From Lampris incognitus (taxonomy: Eukaryota > Chordata > Actinopteri > Lampriformes > Lampridae), in NCBI RefSeq assembly GCF_029633865.1, contig NC_079216.1, positions 24,378,136 through 24,442,135 on the forward strand: a DNA stretch of 64,000 nt, written 5' to 3'. The notes under the pieces were generated by a model. The model saw nothing but the letters and a program-made list of their open reading frames with translations, made no database searches and was not told the DNA's origin. Below, one piece after another: positions 24,401-34,041 of the stretch. Position 1 is the first letter of the stretch, and each line of letters starts with the position of its first letter. The position numbers and the translations under genes were made by a program.

Positions 24401-27329
24401 TTTAATAAATTTGCAAAAATTTCTACAAAACCTTTTTCGCTTTGTCATTATGGGGTATTGTGTGTAGATTGATGAGAAAAAAAAAGGAATTTAATCCATT
24501 TTGGAATAAGGCTGTAACATAACAAAATGTGGGGAAAGTGAAGGGGTGTGGATACTTTCCGGATGCACTGTACATAGCCTTACTAGCACCATGTCCATAT
24601 ATGAGCTTTTTGCTTTATAGAAGCTAATATAATCTTATTTTTGATTGCAAATGGGTTCCCAGCTGATGTTATATATGATATTTATATGATAATAATAAAA
24701 TCATATTCTATGCAGACCTTGTAACTCCTCCAAGCTTATGTGAATAAAACCAGATAGATGAGCTAAATTGTCAAGTTAAAGTAAATTTCCTCGAAGTCAA
24801 GAGATGGAGTTGAATTAGGGTGGATGGGTAGTAATACAGTATGCTGGAGGTGAAAATAACGTAGTGTTGATTGTGGTAGAATTATTTCTCTAACTGAAAA
24901 CAGACTGATTCTCTCTCTGGTTTAGATTTGTGTGTGCAGCAGGAAGACTCAGGGTCTACTGTAATGCTGAGAGGACCAGGTACAGTCAAAAAGTTTGTTG
25001 TATCTTTGGGTACAGATAATATACTTTAATTTCTTATTTTATCTTTTATTTCTATTTGTTTCTGTTTTTCTTCTTTCTATTTGTTTCTATTTTCTTGTTA
25101 TCTTGTATCTTGTTAGTTTGTAGTTTTTTTCTCACTAGCTCTTGAGTGTCTGCAATAGAACCTGACTTCTCCTCGGGATGAATAAAGTATTCTGATTCTG
25201 ATATACCGTCATATACCATCATTTCCTGATTGTTCACTTGCTCTGTTTACCCTCTGTTCTTCCTTGGCTGTCAATTCTTTCTGCTCTGTTTTAATGTCTA
25301 CATTTTTTCTGATAACATGCCCATCAGTGACTTGTCTGTCTGTCTGTCTTGGCCCTACAGGACATTCCTTGGTATGGAAGTTTGTACTGGGCATGCTCAA
25401 TTGTTGGAGATAGTAGAAGTGGTAGACAAAATCATGACAGAGTTCAGCCTGGACACTTTCTATAAGGTGACTTACTGATTTGCTCATCAACACCACAGTC
25501 ACTAAGTGTTTTACTCAGTTGTCTGTGTCAAAGAGGTTAAATCCTAATTAACTAGCAATCAGCTTAGTGTTATTTTTAAATTGGAAATAATTGTCATCCC
25601 CAGATTTTCTCTATCTATCTATCTATCTATCCATCTATCCATCCATCCATCCATCCATCCACAGTGCATCCGGAAAGTATCCACACCCCTTCACTTTCCC
25701 CACATTTTGTTATGTTACAGCCTTATTCCAAAATTGATTAAATTCCTTTTTTTTCTCATCAATCTACACACAATACCCCATAATGACAAAGCGAAAAAGG
25801 TTTTGTAGAAATTTTTGCAAATTTATTAAAAATAAAAAACTGATATTGAATGTACATAAGTATTCACACCCTTTACTCAGTACTTGGTTGAGGCACCCTT
25901 GGCAGCGATTACAGCCTCGAGTCTTCTTGGGTATGAAGCTACAAGCTTGGCACACCTATATTTGGGGTATTTCTCCCATTCTTCTCTGCAGATCCTCTTG
26001 AGCTCTGTAAGGTTAGATGGGGAGCGTCGCTGCACAGCTATTTTCAGGTCTTTCCAGAGATGTTCAATGGGGTTCAAGTCTGAGCTCTGGCTGGGCCACT
26101 CAAGGACAGTCACAGACTTGTCCCGAAGCCACTCTTTCGTTGTCTTGGCTGTGTGCTTAGGGTCGTTGTTGTGTTGAAAGGTAAACCTTCGCCCCCGTCT
26201 GAGGTCCTGAGCGCTCTGGAGCAGGTTTTCATCAAGGATCTCTCTGTACTTTGCTCCATTCATCTTTCCCTCGATCCTGACTAGTCTCCCAGTTCCTGCT
26301 GCTGAAAAACATCCCCACAGCATGATGCTGCCACCACCATGCTTCACTGTAGGGATGGTATTAGCAAGGTGATGAGAGGTGCCTGGTTTCCTCCAGACGC
26401 GACGTTTGGCATTCAGGCCAAAGAGTTCAATTTTGGTTTCATCAGACCAGAGAATCTTGTTTCTCATGGTCTGAGAGTCCTTTAGGTGCTTTCTGGCAAA
26501 CTCCAAGTGGGCTGTCATGTGCCTTTTACTGAGCAGAGGCTTCCGTCTGGCCATTCTACCATAAACGCCTGATTGGTGGAGTGCTGCAGAGATGGTTGTC
26601 CTTCTGGAAGGTTTTCCCATCTCCACAGAGGAATGCTGGAGCTCTGTCAGAGTGACCATCGGGTTCTTGGTCACCTCTCTGACCAAGGTCCTTCTCCCTC
26701 CGATTGCTGAGTTTGGCTGGGCGGCCAGCTGTAGGAAGAGTCCTGGTGGATCCAAACTTCTTCCATTTACGAATGATGGAGACCACTGTGCTCTTCGGGA
26801 CCTTCGAAGCTGTAGAAATTTTTTTGTACCCTTCTCCAGATCTGTGCCTCGATACAATCCTGTCTCGGAGGTCCACAGACAATTCCTTTGACTTCATGGC
26901 TTGGTTTCTGCTCTGACATGTACTGTCAACAGTGGGACCTTATATAGACAGGTGTGTGCCTTTCCAAATCATGTCCAATCAATTGAATTTACTACAGGTG
27001 GACTCCAATCAAGATGTAGAAACGTCTCAAGGATGATCAGTGGAAACCGGATGAACCGGAGCTCAATTTTGAGTGTCATAGCAAAGGGTGTGAATACTTA
27101 TGTACATGCAATATTTCAGTTTTTTATTTTGAATAAATTTGCAAAAATTTCAACAAAACCTTTTTCACATTGTCATTATGGGGTATTGTGTGTAGATTGA
27201 TGAGAAAAAAAGGAATTTAATCCATTTTGGAATAAGGCTGTAACATAACAAAATGTGGGGAAAGTGAAGGGGTGTGAATACTTTCCGGATGCACTGTATC
27301 TATATATATATATATATGTATCTATCTAT

Positions 27330-27396
<67 letters not shown>

Positions 27397-28984
27397 CTCA
27401 TCTTTAGCTGCTTCTCCAGCGTCAGGTCACAGTGACAGCAAGCTAAGTAGGGTACTCCAGAGTCCCTCTCCCCAGCAACGCCCTCCAGCTCCTCCTGGGG
27501 GATCCCAAGGTGTTCCCAGGCCAGATTGGACATGTAGTCCCTCCAGCGAGTTCAGGGTCTACCCCGGGGTCTCCTCCCAGTTGGACATGCCCGGAAAACC
27601 TCCAAACAAAGTCACCCAGGAGGCATCCTAATCAGACGCCTGAACCACCTCAACTGACTCCTTTCGATGCGAAGCAGCAGCAGCAGCTCTACTAGGAGCT
27701 CCCTCTGGATGTCCGAGCTCCTCACCCTATCCCTAAGACTGAGCCTAGACACCCCACGGAGGAAACTCATTTCAGCCGCTTGAATCCGTGATCTCACCCT
27801 TTCGGTCACTACCCAAAGCTCATGACCATCCATAGGTGAGGGTTGGAACGAAGATTGACTGGTAAATCTAGAACTTTGCCTTCCGGGTTTATTTGGGCGG
27901 CACAGTGGTGCAGTGGTTGGCACTGTCGCCTCACAGCAAGAAGGTTCTGGGTTTGAACCCTGGGATCGTCCAACCTTTGGAGTCATCCTAGGTCATCCTC
28001 TGTGTGGAGTTTGCATGTTCTCCCCGTGTCTGCATGGGTTTCCTCCAGGTGCTCCAGTTTCCATCTCCATCAAAAAGACATGCATGCTAGGGTTAATACT
28101 CCTGTCTGTGCCCCTGACCGAGGCATGGCAAGACAAACTGGAGTTGGTCCCCAGGTGCTGGATGATGGCTGCCTACTGCTCCTAGCTACACAGCTAGGAT
28201 GGGTTACATGCAGAGGGTAATTTCCCCAACAGGATCAAGAAAGTATCTCTCATATACACAACTTGGAGGTGCTGACTCTATATATATATATACACACACA
28301 CACACATAAATATATATACACACACACACATATATATGTATGTGTGTGTATCTATATATACAGTTCATCCGTAAAGTATTCACACCCCTTCACTTTTCCC
28401 ACATTTTGTTATGTTACAGCCTTATTCTAAAATGGATTAAATTCCTTTTTTTTCCTCATCAATCTACATACAATACCCCATAATGACAAAGTGAAAAAGG
28501 TTTTGTAGACATTTTTGCAAATTTATTAAAAATAAAAAACTGAAATATTGCATGTACATAAGTATTCACACCCTTTACTCAGTACTTGGTTGAGGCACCC
28601 TTGGCAGCGATTACAGCTTCAAGTCTTCTTGGGTATGAAGCTACAAGATTGGCACACCTATATTTGGGGTATTTCTCCCATTCTTCTCTGCGGATCCTCT
28701 CAAGCTCTGTAAGGTTTGATGTGGAGTGTCGCTGCACAGCTATTTTCAGGTCTTTCCAGAGATGTTCAATGGGGTTCAAGTCTGGGCTCTTTTTATTTTT
28801 AATAAATTTGCAAAAATTTCTACAAAACCTTTTTTACTTTGTCATTATGGGGTATTGTGTGTAGATTGATGGGGGGAAAAAAGGAATTTAATCCATTTTG
28901 GAATAAGGCTGTAACATAAAAAAATGTGGGGAAAGTGAAGGGGTGTGAATACTTTCTGGATGCACTGTATATATACTATATATA

Positions 28985-29048
<64 letters not shown>

Positions 29049-31533
29049 TACCGTTCAAAAGTTTGGGATCACCCAAACAATTTTGTGTTTTCCATGAAAA
29101 GTCACACTTATTCACCACCATATGTTGTGAAATGAATAGAAAATAGAGTCAAGACATTGACAAGGTTAGAAATAATGATTTGTATTTGAAATAAGATTTT
29201 TTTTACATCAAACTTTGCTTTCGTCAAACAGGCTCTAACAGGTACTATTTAATGAAGATGCCAGTTGGGGACCTGTGAGGCGTCTGTTTCTCAAACTAGA
29301 GACTCTAATGTACTTATCTTCTTGCTCAGTTGTGCAACGCGGCCTCCCACTTCTTTTTCTACTCTGGTTAGAGCCTGTTTGTGCTGTCCTCTGAAGGGAG
29401 TAGTACACACCGGTGTAGGAAATCTTCAATTTCTTAGCAATTTCTCGCATGGAATAGCCTTCATTTCTAAGAACAAGAATAGACTGTCGAGTTTCAGATG
29501 AAAGTTCTCTTTTTCTGGCCATTTTGAGCGTTTAATTGACCCCACAAATGTGATGCTCCAGAAACTCAATCTGCTCAAAGAAGTGCCCATCCAACCAATC
29601 CAACTTGTGGGAGCTGCTTCTGGAAGCGTGGGGTGCAATTTCTCCAGATTACCTCAACAAATTAACAGCTAGAATGCCAAAGGTCTGCAATGCTGTAATT
29701 GCTGCAAATGGAGGATTCTTTGACGAAAGCAAAGTTTGATGTAAAAAAAATCTTATTTCAAATACAAATCATTATTTCTAACCTTGTCAATGTCTTGACT
29801 CTATTTTCTATTCATTTCACAACATATGGTGGTGAATAAGTGTGACTTTTCATGGAAAACACAAAATTGTTTGGGTGATCCCAAACTTTTGAACGGTAGT
29901 GTATATATATAGGTGCATCTCAAAAAATTAGAATATTTTGGAAAAGTTCATTATTTTCCGTAATTTAATTCAAAAAGTTAAACTTGCATATATTCTAGAT
30001 TCATTACACAAAAAGTCAAATATGTCAAGCCTTTTTTGTTTTAATCTTGATGATTACGGCTTACAACGCATGAAAATCAAAAATCCAGTATCTGAAAATA
30101 TTAGAATATTACATAAGAGCAACCAAAAAAAGGATTTACAATACGGAAATATCGACCTTCTGAAAAGTATGCTCATTTATGCACTCAATACTGGGTCGGG
30201 GCTCCTTTTGCACGAATTACTGCATCAATGCGGCGTGGCATGGTGACAGTCAGCCTGTGGCACTACTGAGATGTTATGGAAGCCCACGTTACTTTGATAG
30301 CGACCTTCAGCTCATCTGCATTGTTGGGTCTGGTGTCTCTCATCTTCCTCTTGACAATAACCCATAAACCAGAGAAGGTCATTGCTGAAAGGGCTGGCTG
30401 TTGACAGAGTGCTGTATGAAAGCATATCTATGGAAAGTTGACTGGAAGGGTAATGAATCTAGAATATATGAAAGTTTCACTTTTTGAATTAATTTACAGA
30501 AAATAATGAACTTTTCCACAATATTCTAATTTTTTGAGATGCACGTGTGTGTGTGTGTATATATATATAGATCTCACTTGATAAAACTTGAATTGCTTAT
30601 TTCATCCTTGTAACTGCATAACTGATGTTAAGCACAGCACAGCTGTTCATGGTTGAGGGTTTTATACACCGGCTGGGATTTTATTAAGAAACAGAAAAGT
30701 AGTCCAACAGAAAAGGCGTATGTTTTGTCACACTGCGAAGCCGCCAACTCAACATCAGCCAAGGAAGTCGGTGCACAGCCTAGGGGATGTTCGTTTCCAG
30801 CCTCACTGAAATAGATGGAAATAGATGTGAGCTTGCTTACAAAGTGATTGCAGCTGTGAGCTGGTAATGCCAGAGCCACTGCTTGCTCTCCCTCCCCAGA
30901 CACACACAAAAGCCATCCCCTACACCACACTGTCACAACTATGTCTGTCACTGCAAAATCTGGCTCACTTTTCTTTTGGATTCAGTCTCCTTCTCGGCCT
31001 CTCTCTTGTTCAACCCTTTTCCTCCCAGGATCCATCTTTCCATCTGAGTCTGGCATGGTGCACTGGAGACCGGACGGAGCAGATGAAGGAATGCCTTCAC
31101 GAGCTTCAGGTATTCTGACCCTGATCTTTCAATCTGGGATTTATCCATTTAGCTCTCATGTTTTCATAGTGTTTTCCTTTTTTGTTCCTCTTTAACTGAC
31201 ACCGGGCCGCCCATTTACTTATTTAACCTAAACCCATGGGTGTCTGAGTCTAGCGAGGCTCATTGTCACACTTTGTCTTGTCCCAAACTCAGACCTGACC
31301 TGTCTTAATTTTGTTTTCTTCTTGAGACCAGTTACATAAACCTAAAAAAAAACACTGCATACGTCTTTGTCTATGGTGTGTACATCAAAACAACCCTTGT
31401 GATCATTGTCTTTTTGTGTGTTAAGAGTCTTATCGATGACCATGAGGAGGGGCCCTTCCTTCTGAAGCTGGAGTGTAAGGAGCTTTGCTGCAAGGCGGGA
31501 AACAAGATCTTCAGCTTCCTTTTTGGGTCCTAA
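20938..31533 (+). CDS. usb1: U6 snRNA phosphodiesterase 1, complete seven-exon gene
   Basis: Joining 20938-21113, 21720-21859, 22252-22435, 24926-24979, 25361-25466, 31029-31109 and 31426-31533 gives 282 residues plus stop, with every junction in phase. USB1 is a 2H-phosphoesterase family 3'-5' exonuclease that trims the U6 snRNA oligo(U) tail and leaves a 2',3'-cyclic phosphate. Both catalytic motifs are present: H137-L-S139 (in [17 protein letters not shown]) and H225-L-S227 (in [10 protein letters not shown]). Other conserved blocks are [20 protein letters not shown] and [15 protein letters not shown], and the C-terminus contains [10 protein letters not shown]. The human protein has 265 residues; the extra length is in the acidic, Arg-rich N-terminus. 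Catalytic spacing (88 residues) equals human H120-H208 as I recall it. The introns carry most of the local transposons. Alternative splicing cannot be judged. Confidence 0.93.
21114..21140 (+). repeat. (GT)n microsatellite forming the usb1 exon 1 donor
   Basis: About 13 GT units start exactly at the exon 1/intron 1 junction, so the 5' splice site reads AAG|GTGTGTGT. A second, imperfect CA-rich tract (CACGCACACG...) lies in the same intron at about 21.25-21.28 kb. Confidence 0.85.
21281..21388. repeat. Perfect inverted repeat in usb1 intron 1
   Basis: The left arm begins GGAGAAAAAGTTTTAATACA and the right arm ends in its reverse complement. Arms are about 36 bp each around a 36-bp centre. Sequence to the right, up to the TA repeat at 21463-21490 (GACGGTTTCGGAAAAAACGC), belongs to the same repeat family and recurs inverted at about 60.88 kb. 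Confidence 0.85.
21463..21490. repeat. (TA)n microsatellite
   Basis: About 14 TA units in usb1 intron 1, at the end of the fold-back repeat. Confidence 0.9.
21720..21859 (+). CDS. usb1: usb1 exon 2
   Basis: Acceptor TTTCCTCAG, donor CAT|GTAAGA. Encodes [17 protein letters not shown] and [20 protein letters not shown], matching the conserved N-terminal lobe of USB1. The split Tyr codon with exon 3 restores the VYLPY...EEF block. Confidence 0.9.
21977..22117. mobile_element. hAT-like MITE in usb1 intron 2
   Basis: The left end CAGTCATGGTTCCCAACGCC and right end GGCCAGAGTTGGGAACCACTG are near reverse complements (CAGTGGTTCCCAAC type), spaced about 140 bp apart. An 8-bp duplication is not evident, so assignment rests on the ends. 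Confidence 0.6.
22252..22435 (+). CDS. usb1: usb1 exon 3 (first catalytic HLS motif)
   Basis: Acceptor CTCCTCCTCAG, donor AA|GTCAGT. Encodes [19 protein letters not shown] through [20 protein letters not shown], including catalytic His137. An upstream GT (CACC|GTAAAA) would break the frame with exon 4, so the second GT was chosen. Confidence 0.88.
22816..22842. repeat. (ATGG)n short repeat
   Basis: GGATGGATGGATGGATGG-type run in usb1 intron 3, similar to the tails of the type 1 SINEs. It may be the remnant of one. Confidence 0.7.
22936..24570 (+). mobile_element. Tc1-like transposon (DD34E family), copy 1, full length
   Basis: 1635 bp in usb1 intron 3, bounded by TA on both sides. Ends are CAGTGCATCCGGAAAGTATT and its reverse complement. 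The terminal sequence, conserved between copies, extends about 200 bp and includes TTGTTATGTTACAGCCTTAT. It encodes a complete 339-residue transposase. Five related copies occur in the window. Confidence 0.95.
23334..24353 (+). CDS. Tc1-like transposase, copy 1; full length, one catalytic Asp replaced
   Basis: 339 residues starting [20 protein letters not shown]. The N-terminal half is a paired-like HTH region ([19 protein letters not shown]) with a GRPAKLS motif. The DDE domain has the first Asp in [12 protein letters not shown] and the Glu in LNPIEHLW. At the second position, where active Tc1 enzymes read DND, this copy reads NND ([12 protein letters not shown]). The spacing to Glu is 34. 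The frame is open but the enzyme is probably inactive. Confidence 0.9.
   Translation: MKSKEMSVDLRDRIVSRHRSGEGYKKISTASKVPKSTVVSIIRKWKKFGSTRTLPTAGRPAKLSNRERRALIREVTKNPIVTLTELQCSSVEMGEPSRRTTISAALHQSGLYGRMARRKPLLSKRHMTARLEFARKHLKDSQTMRNKILWSDETKIELFGLNAKRRVWRKPGTSHHLANTIPTVKHGGGSIMLWGCFSAAGTGRLVRIEGKMNGAKYREILDENLLQSAQDLRLGRRFTFQHNNDRKHTAKTTKEWLRDKSVTVLEWPSQSSDLNPIEHLWKDLKIAVQRRSPSNLTELERICREEWEKYPKYRCAKLVASYPRRLEAVIAAKGASTKY
24571..24925 (+). other. usb1 intron 3, distal part
   Basis: AT-rich intronic sequence between Tc1 copy 1 and exon 4, with no feature beyond the acceptor TCTGGTTTAG. Confidence 0.6.
24926..24979 (+). CDS. usb1: usb1 exon 4
   Basis: 54 nt encoding [18 protein letters not shown] after the split Lys. 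This aligns with the FFFTANQVKIYTNQEKTR stretch of human USB1. Acceptor GGTTTAG, donor CCAG|GTACAG. Confidence 0.88.
25361..25466 (+). CDS. usb1: usb1 exon 5
   Basis: Encodes [20 protein letters not shown] and then [13 protein letters not shown], the core between the two HLS motifs. Acceptor GGCCCTACAG, donor ATAAG|GTGACT. Confidence 0.92.
25611..25661. repeat. (CTAT)n(CATC)n tetranucleotide repeat
   Basis: Tetranucleotide run ending directly at the terminal CAGTGCATCC of Tc1 copy 2. Confidence 0.85.
25662..27296 (-). mobile_element. Tc1-like transposon (DD34E family), copy 2
   Basis: 1635 bp in usb1 intron 5, opposite in orientation to copy 1. Both CAGTGCATCC ends are present. Together copies 1 and 2 bracket usb1 exons 4 and 5. 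Confidence 0.93.
25877..26897 (-). pseudogene. Tc1-like transposase, copy 2, one frameshift
   Basis: It starts [20 protein letters not shown] like the other copies. The frame shifts just after GRPAKLSNR (about 26.70 kb), and the rest of the transposase continues in the neighbouring frame to the usual C-terminus AAKGASTKY. The second catalytic motif reads NND ([12 protein letters not shown]), as in copies 1 and 4. Confidence 0.88.
27297..27392. repeat. (TA)n/(CA)n compound microsatellite
   Basis: TA runs on both sides of a short CA run, beginning at the right end of Tc1 copy 2. Confidence 0.9.
27393..27890 (-). mobile_element. LINE 3'-end fragment (Rex/RTE-like group)
   Basis: The minus strand encodes [20 protein letters not shown] and [18 protein letters not shown], and then [20 protein letters not shown]. 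This is the C-terminal end of a widespread fish LINE ORF2. 5'-truncated and slightly degraded; the clade is uncertain from this part alone. Confidence 0.7.
27895..28250 (+). mobile_element. tRNA-headed SINE, tail type 2
   Basis: Head GGGCGGCACAGTGGTGCAGT, box B GGGTTTGAACCCTGGG, and the 3' module AGGGTTAATACTCCTGTCTG ending near AGGATCAAGAAAGTATC. In usb1 intron 5, directly after the LINE fragment. Confidence 0.85.
28281..28360. repeat. TA/CA compound microsatellite
   Basis: Alternating TA and CA runs immediately left of Tc1 copy 3. Confidence 0.85.
28361..28967 (-). mobile_element. Tc1-like transposon copy 3, internally deleted
   Basis: 607 bp. Both ends (CAGTTCATCCGTAAAGTATT on the left; GGATGCACTG on the right) and about 66 C-terminal transposase codons ([12 protein letters not shown] onward) remain. 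The deletion joins the coding region to the right terminal repeat near 28.79 kb. Such internally deleted copies can be moved in trans. Confidence 0.9.
28968..29045. repeat. (TA)n microsatellite
   Basis: A TA run that fills the gap between Tc1 copy 3 and the DD38E derivative. Confidence 0.95.
29046..29901. mobile_element. Rearranged DD38E-element derivative A
   Basis: Both ends are the 3' end of the DD38E element, facing outward: CACTACCGTTCAAAAGTTTG on the left and its reverse complement on the right, with about 185 bp of matching sub-terminal sequence. Between them the N-terminal transposase fragment lies on the minus strand (29235-29522, [20 protein letters not shown], 95 residues). It lacks the catalytic domain. 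It looks like the palindromic form at 46.5 kb with most of one arm deleted. Confidence 0.85.
29912..30544. mobile_element. Tc1/mariner-like element, internally deleted
   Basis: Ends GGTGCATCTCAAAAAATTAG and its reverse complement (CTAATTTTTTGAGATGCAC), with AATATTTTGGAAAAGTTCAT-type sub-terminal repeats. The 0.6-kb interior has only traces of coding sequence. TA repeats flank it. Confidence 0.8.
31029..31109 (+). CDS. usb1: usb1 exon 6 (second catalytic HLS motif)
   Basis: 27 codons, [18 protein letters not shown] then MKECLHELQ, with catalytic His225. Acceptor TCCTCCCAG, donor CAG|GTATTC, phase 0 at both ends. Confidence 0.95.
31426..31533 (+). CDS. usb1: usb1 exon 7 (terminal)
   Basis: Reads [16 protein letters not shown], then [19 protein letters not shown] and stop, aligning with the human end RCKSGNKFFSMPLK. 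The acceptor is TGTGTGTTAAG. The downstream AG two bases later would break the frame. Confidence 0.88.
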   Translation, partial: SLIDDHEEGPFLLKLECKELCCKAGNKIFSFLFGS

Positions 31534-32410
31534 AACCTGGCATTTGCCTACCACATTAACCCTGATCCCTTGAACGCCAGACTCGCACTGTGAGGGGGGG
31601 TGCACGGTCAGCCTTGGAACAATAGCTGGGGATTTGATGAGATGGCACAAAAAAAAGGATGAAATGAGGGGACCGGGAAACGTCAACTTGAGTTGAATTG
31701 TTCCGTTTCCAAAAATCTGAAATACCAACAAATTCACCAAAACTACTGGAAACACAACTGTTGGGAAGTTATATGATCGTAAAAGTGTTAAGTTGTACAG
31801 CAAAGCGCGGACTGAGGTTCTTTGCTCCTCCATCAGCTCGGACTTCTGGAACCATATGCACAGGACTCAACAACAGGCCCTGCTCTCTTTTTGATACCAG
31901 AAACTTCCTTCCTCCTCTTGCCTATCCCGATTCCCTCGTTGAGTCGAAATGCAAATTTACCCCTGGGGTAGGAGTGGAAGACAACGTTATAATGGGGAGA
32001 CACGTTCTCCTCCTGGTCTTTTGTTGTAACCCCGTTTTGTAAATCTGAGATGGATGCTACAGGGTTTTTATGTAATTTTCAAAATGAGCATCGTCTTTTG
32101 AATGGGCGATGACTCAAACGGTGTTCAACCAACCTGTCAGTAAACTGTTCACTGTAGCGAGAACAGTAGCGCGTTGTCTCGAGCCTCATTCGTCATACTG
32201 TAGCAAGGTTTTCTAAAGAAAGCATCGCCAAACACTGGCGGCCCCTTTATGTAGAGTGACCAGTTAATGTTTTATTTTTGGGACATGTGCACTGTTCATT
32301 ATAATTCTCTTGTATACCCCCCTACCCGCCCCCCCCCAAATAAAGGGTTCTCTCACCAGAAAACTGGGGTAGTTTTTTATAGATATTTTGTTAATTAAGG
32401 AAATAAAGCT
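31534..32410 (+). other. usb1 3' UTR region with poly(A) signals
   Basis: Non-coding after the stop codon. Two AATAAA hexamers (32339-32344 and 32402-32407) are candidate poly(A) signals. The open frames here on both strands do not resemble known proteins. Confidence 0.5.
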
Positions 32411-33248
32411 TTTTCATTTCATACTCATTTTTGTTGGCTTAAGATCTTGTGGGACAATTGCAACAGCAACGCTGTGTTCTGCATGTTTTAGCTTTAAAAG
32501 AGAACGTACTTGTGACTTCATGAGGCTCACAGCTGGAACATCTGTATGAGTTTACTTCTGAGCAGCCCATCTGAAAGGCTGAGGTGTGAACGTTAAAGAT
32601 CAGGAGGGAGTTATGTGGACAGGTCTGAATTTAAACCTTACGGGGGGAAAGAGGATGGGAGGTTTACTGTCAATATACCCCCATACCTCTCCCAAAGTTA
32701 CCCACGGGGGCATTTAATGATTTGTCAACATAGGTGATTATACCCCTTTCCAGTCACCTCCTGCACTCACAGTCAGTCTGAACGCAGTATTTCTAATATG
32801 TTTACTCAGTCGAAGGCATGACATCGCACATCACAGTGATCATAACAGTTTTCAGCACAGAACATTTATTCCAACTTGATATGAAAAGGTCTCGTCTCTA
32901 CACAGCTCTCCAGAGAATGTGCAAGAATCCCATGTGGTTTCTTCCTTCCATAAAGGCTTGAAGGTCAGATCATCTGCACCTGTATGATCGGCTGCCCAAA
33001 CTCCTCTACGCCTTGGTACACGGTGCACATGAGGGGTAGCAAAAAAAAAAAATTATACTCATTGCACTGGTATGAACTCCTTCAAACTCAGTTGAGGGCG
33101 AGGAGGTGGAATGAGGAGCTCCTCTTCTAAAGAGCATAGAGCCACGGGAGTAGTGGTGGGACAGGAGATGTGACATGAAACAGGATTAAGTTACGCAGCA
33201 ACTGTGTCTTAACTTGACCCAATATGACAGGAAACAATCCTGTGAGTT
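32411..33248. other. Intergenic, no gene seen
   Basis: Mostly unique-looking sequence with no recognised protein, RNA or transposon end. Confidence 0.5.
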
Positions 33249-33339
33249 TCCATCCATCCATTATCTGAACCGCTTGTCCTGCTCTCAGGGTCGCAGGGAT
33301 GCTGGAGCCTATTCCAGCAGTCATTGGGCGGCAGGCGGA

Positions 33340-33416
<77 letters not shown>

Positions 33417-33541
33417 CCTGTGATGGCCTGGTGGCCTATCCAGGGTGTCTCCCTGCCTGCTGCCCAGTGACTGCTGGGATAGGCTCCAGCATCCCCGTGA
33501 CCCTAAGAGCAGGATGAGCGGTTTGGGTGATGGATGGATGG
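33249..33541. repeat. Two SINE type 1 tails, head to head around (GT)n
   Basis: The left part (33249-33342) is the 3' end of the type 1 SINE on the minus strand, starting TCCATCCATTATCTGAACCG. The centre is a GT run (about 33343-33415). The right part (33416-33541) is the same 3' end on the plus strand, ending GAGCGGTTTGGGTGATGG. The arms can pair over about 90 bp. No tRNA-like head is present. Confidence 0.85.
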
Positions 33542-33976
33542 AAATTAAAATTGTCTTGAACAGAATGTTTTTAGAAGCAGTTTAAATTTTTGGTAAATTT
33601 ATCTGAACCTGAAATGTCACATATCAAGTAGATTCAATCATGAGCATGGTGTAAATCATTCAGCATCACAACTTGACACTAAACATGGACAAACAGTCAA
33701 AACAAATAAGCCACAGGTCTCCATCCAGGACTCAAACATCAACAACAGCATGCAATACTAGAAATTATGAATGGCAATAAAAAAGGGGAAAAAATCAGAA
33801 GAATCAAATAATAAAAAGGAAATAAAGCAAACTAGTAATTCTGGAAAACCCTATACACACACACACACACATTATATATATATACACACACACAAACACA
33901 CACACAAATATATATACATATATATATGTATATATATAATAAAAATGCAACTTGATTGATATATACTCACATACGC

Positions 33977-34037
<61 letters not shown>
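33542..34037. repeat. AT-rich spacer with CA/TA microsatellites
   Basis: Unremarkable sequence to about 33.85 kb, then compound CA and TA runs and a (CA)n of about 30 units (33978-34037) that abuts the next transposon. Confidence 0.75.

Positions 34038-34041
<4 letters not shown>

Noticed and set aside
31342-32042. Open frames on both strands around the usb1 last exon (163 and 114 codons)
   Set aside because: The plus-strand exon 31426-31533 matches USB1 in frame; the longer frames resemble nothing and overlap it or the 3' UTR.
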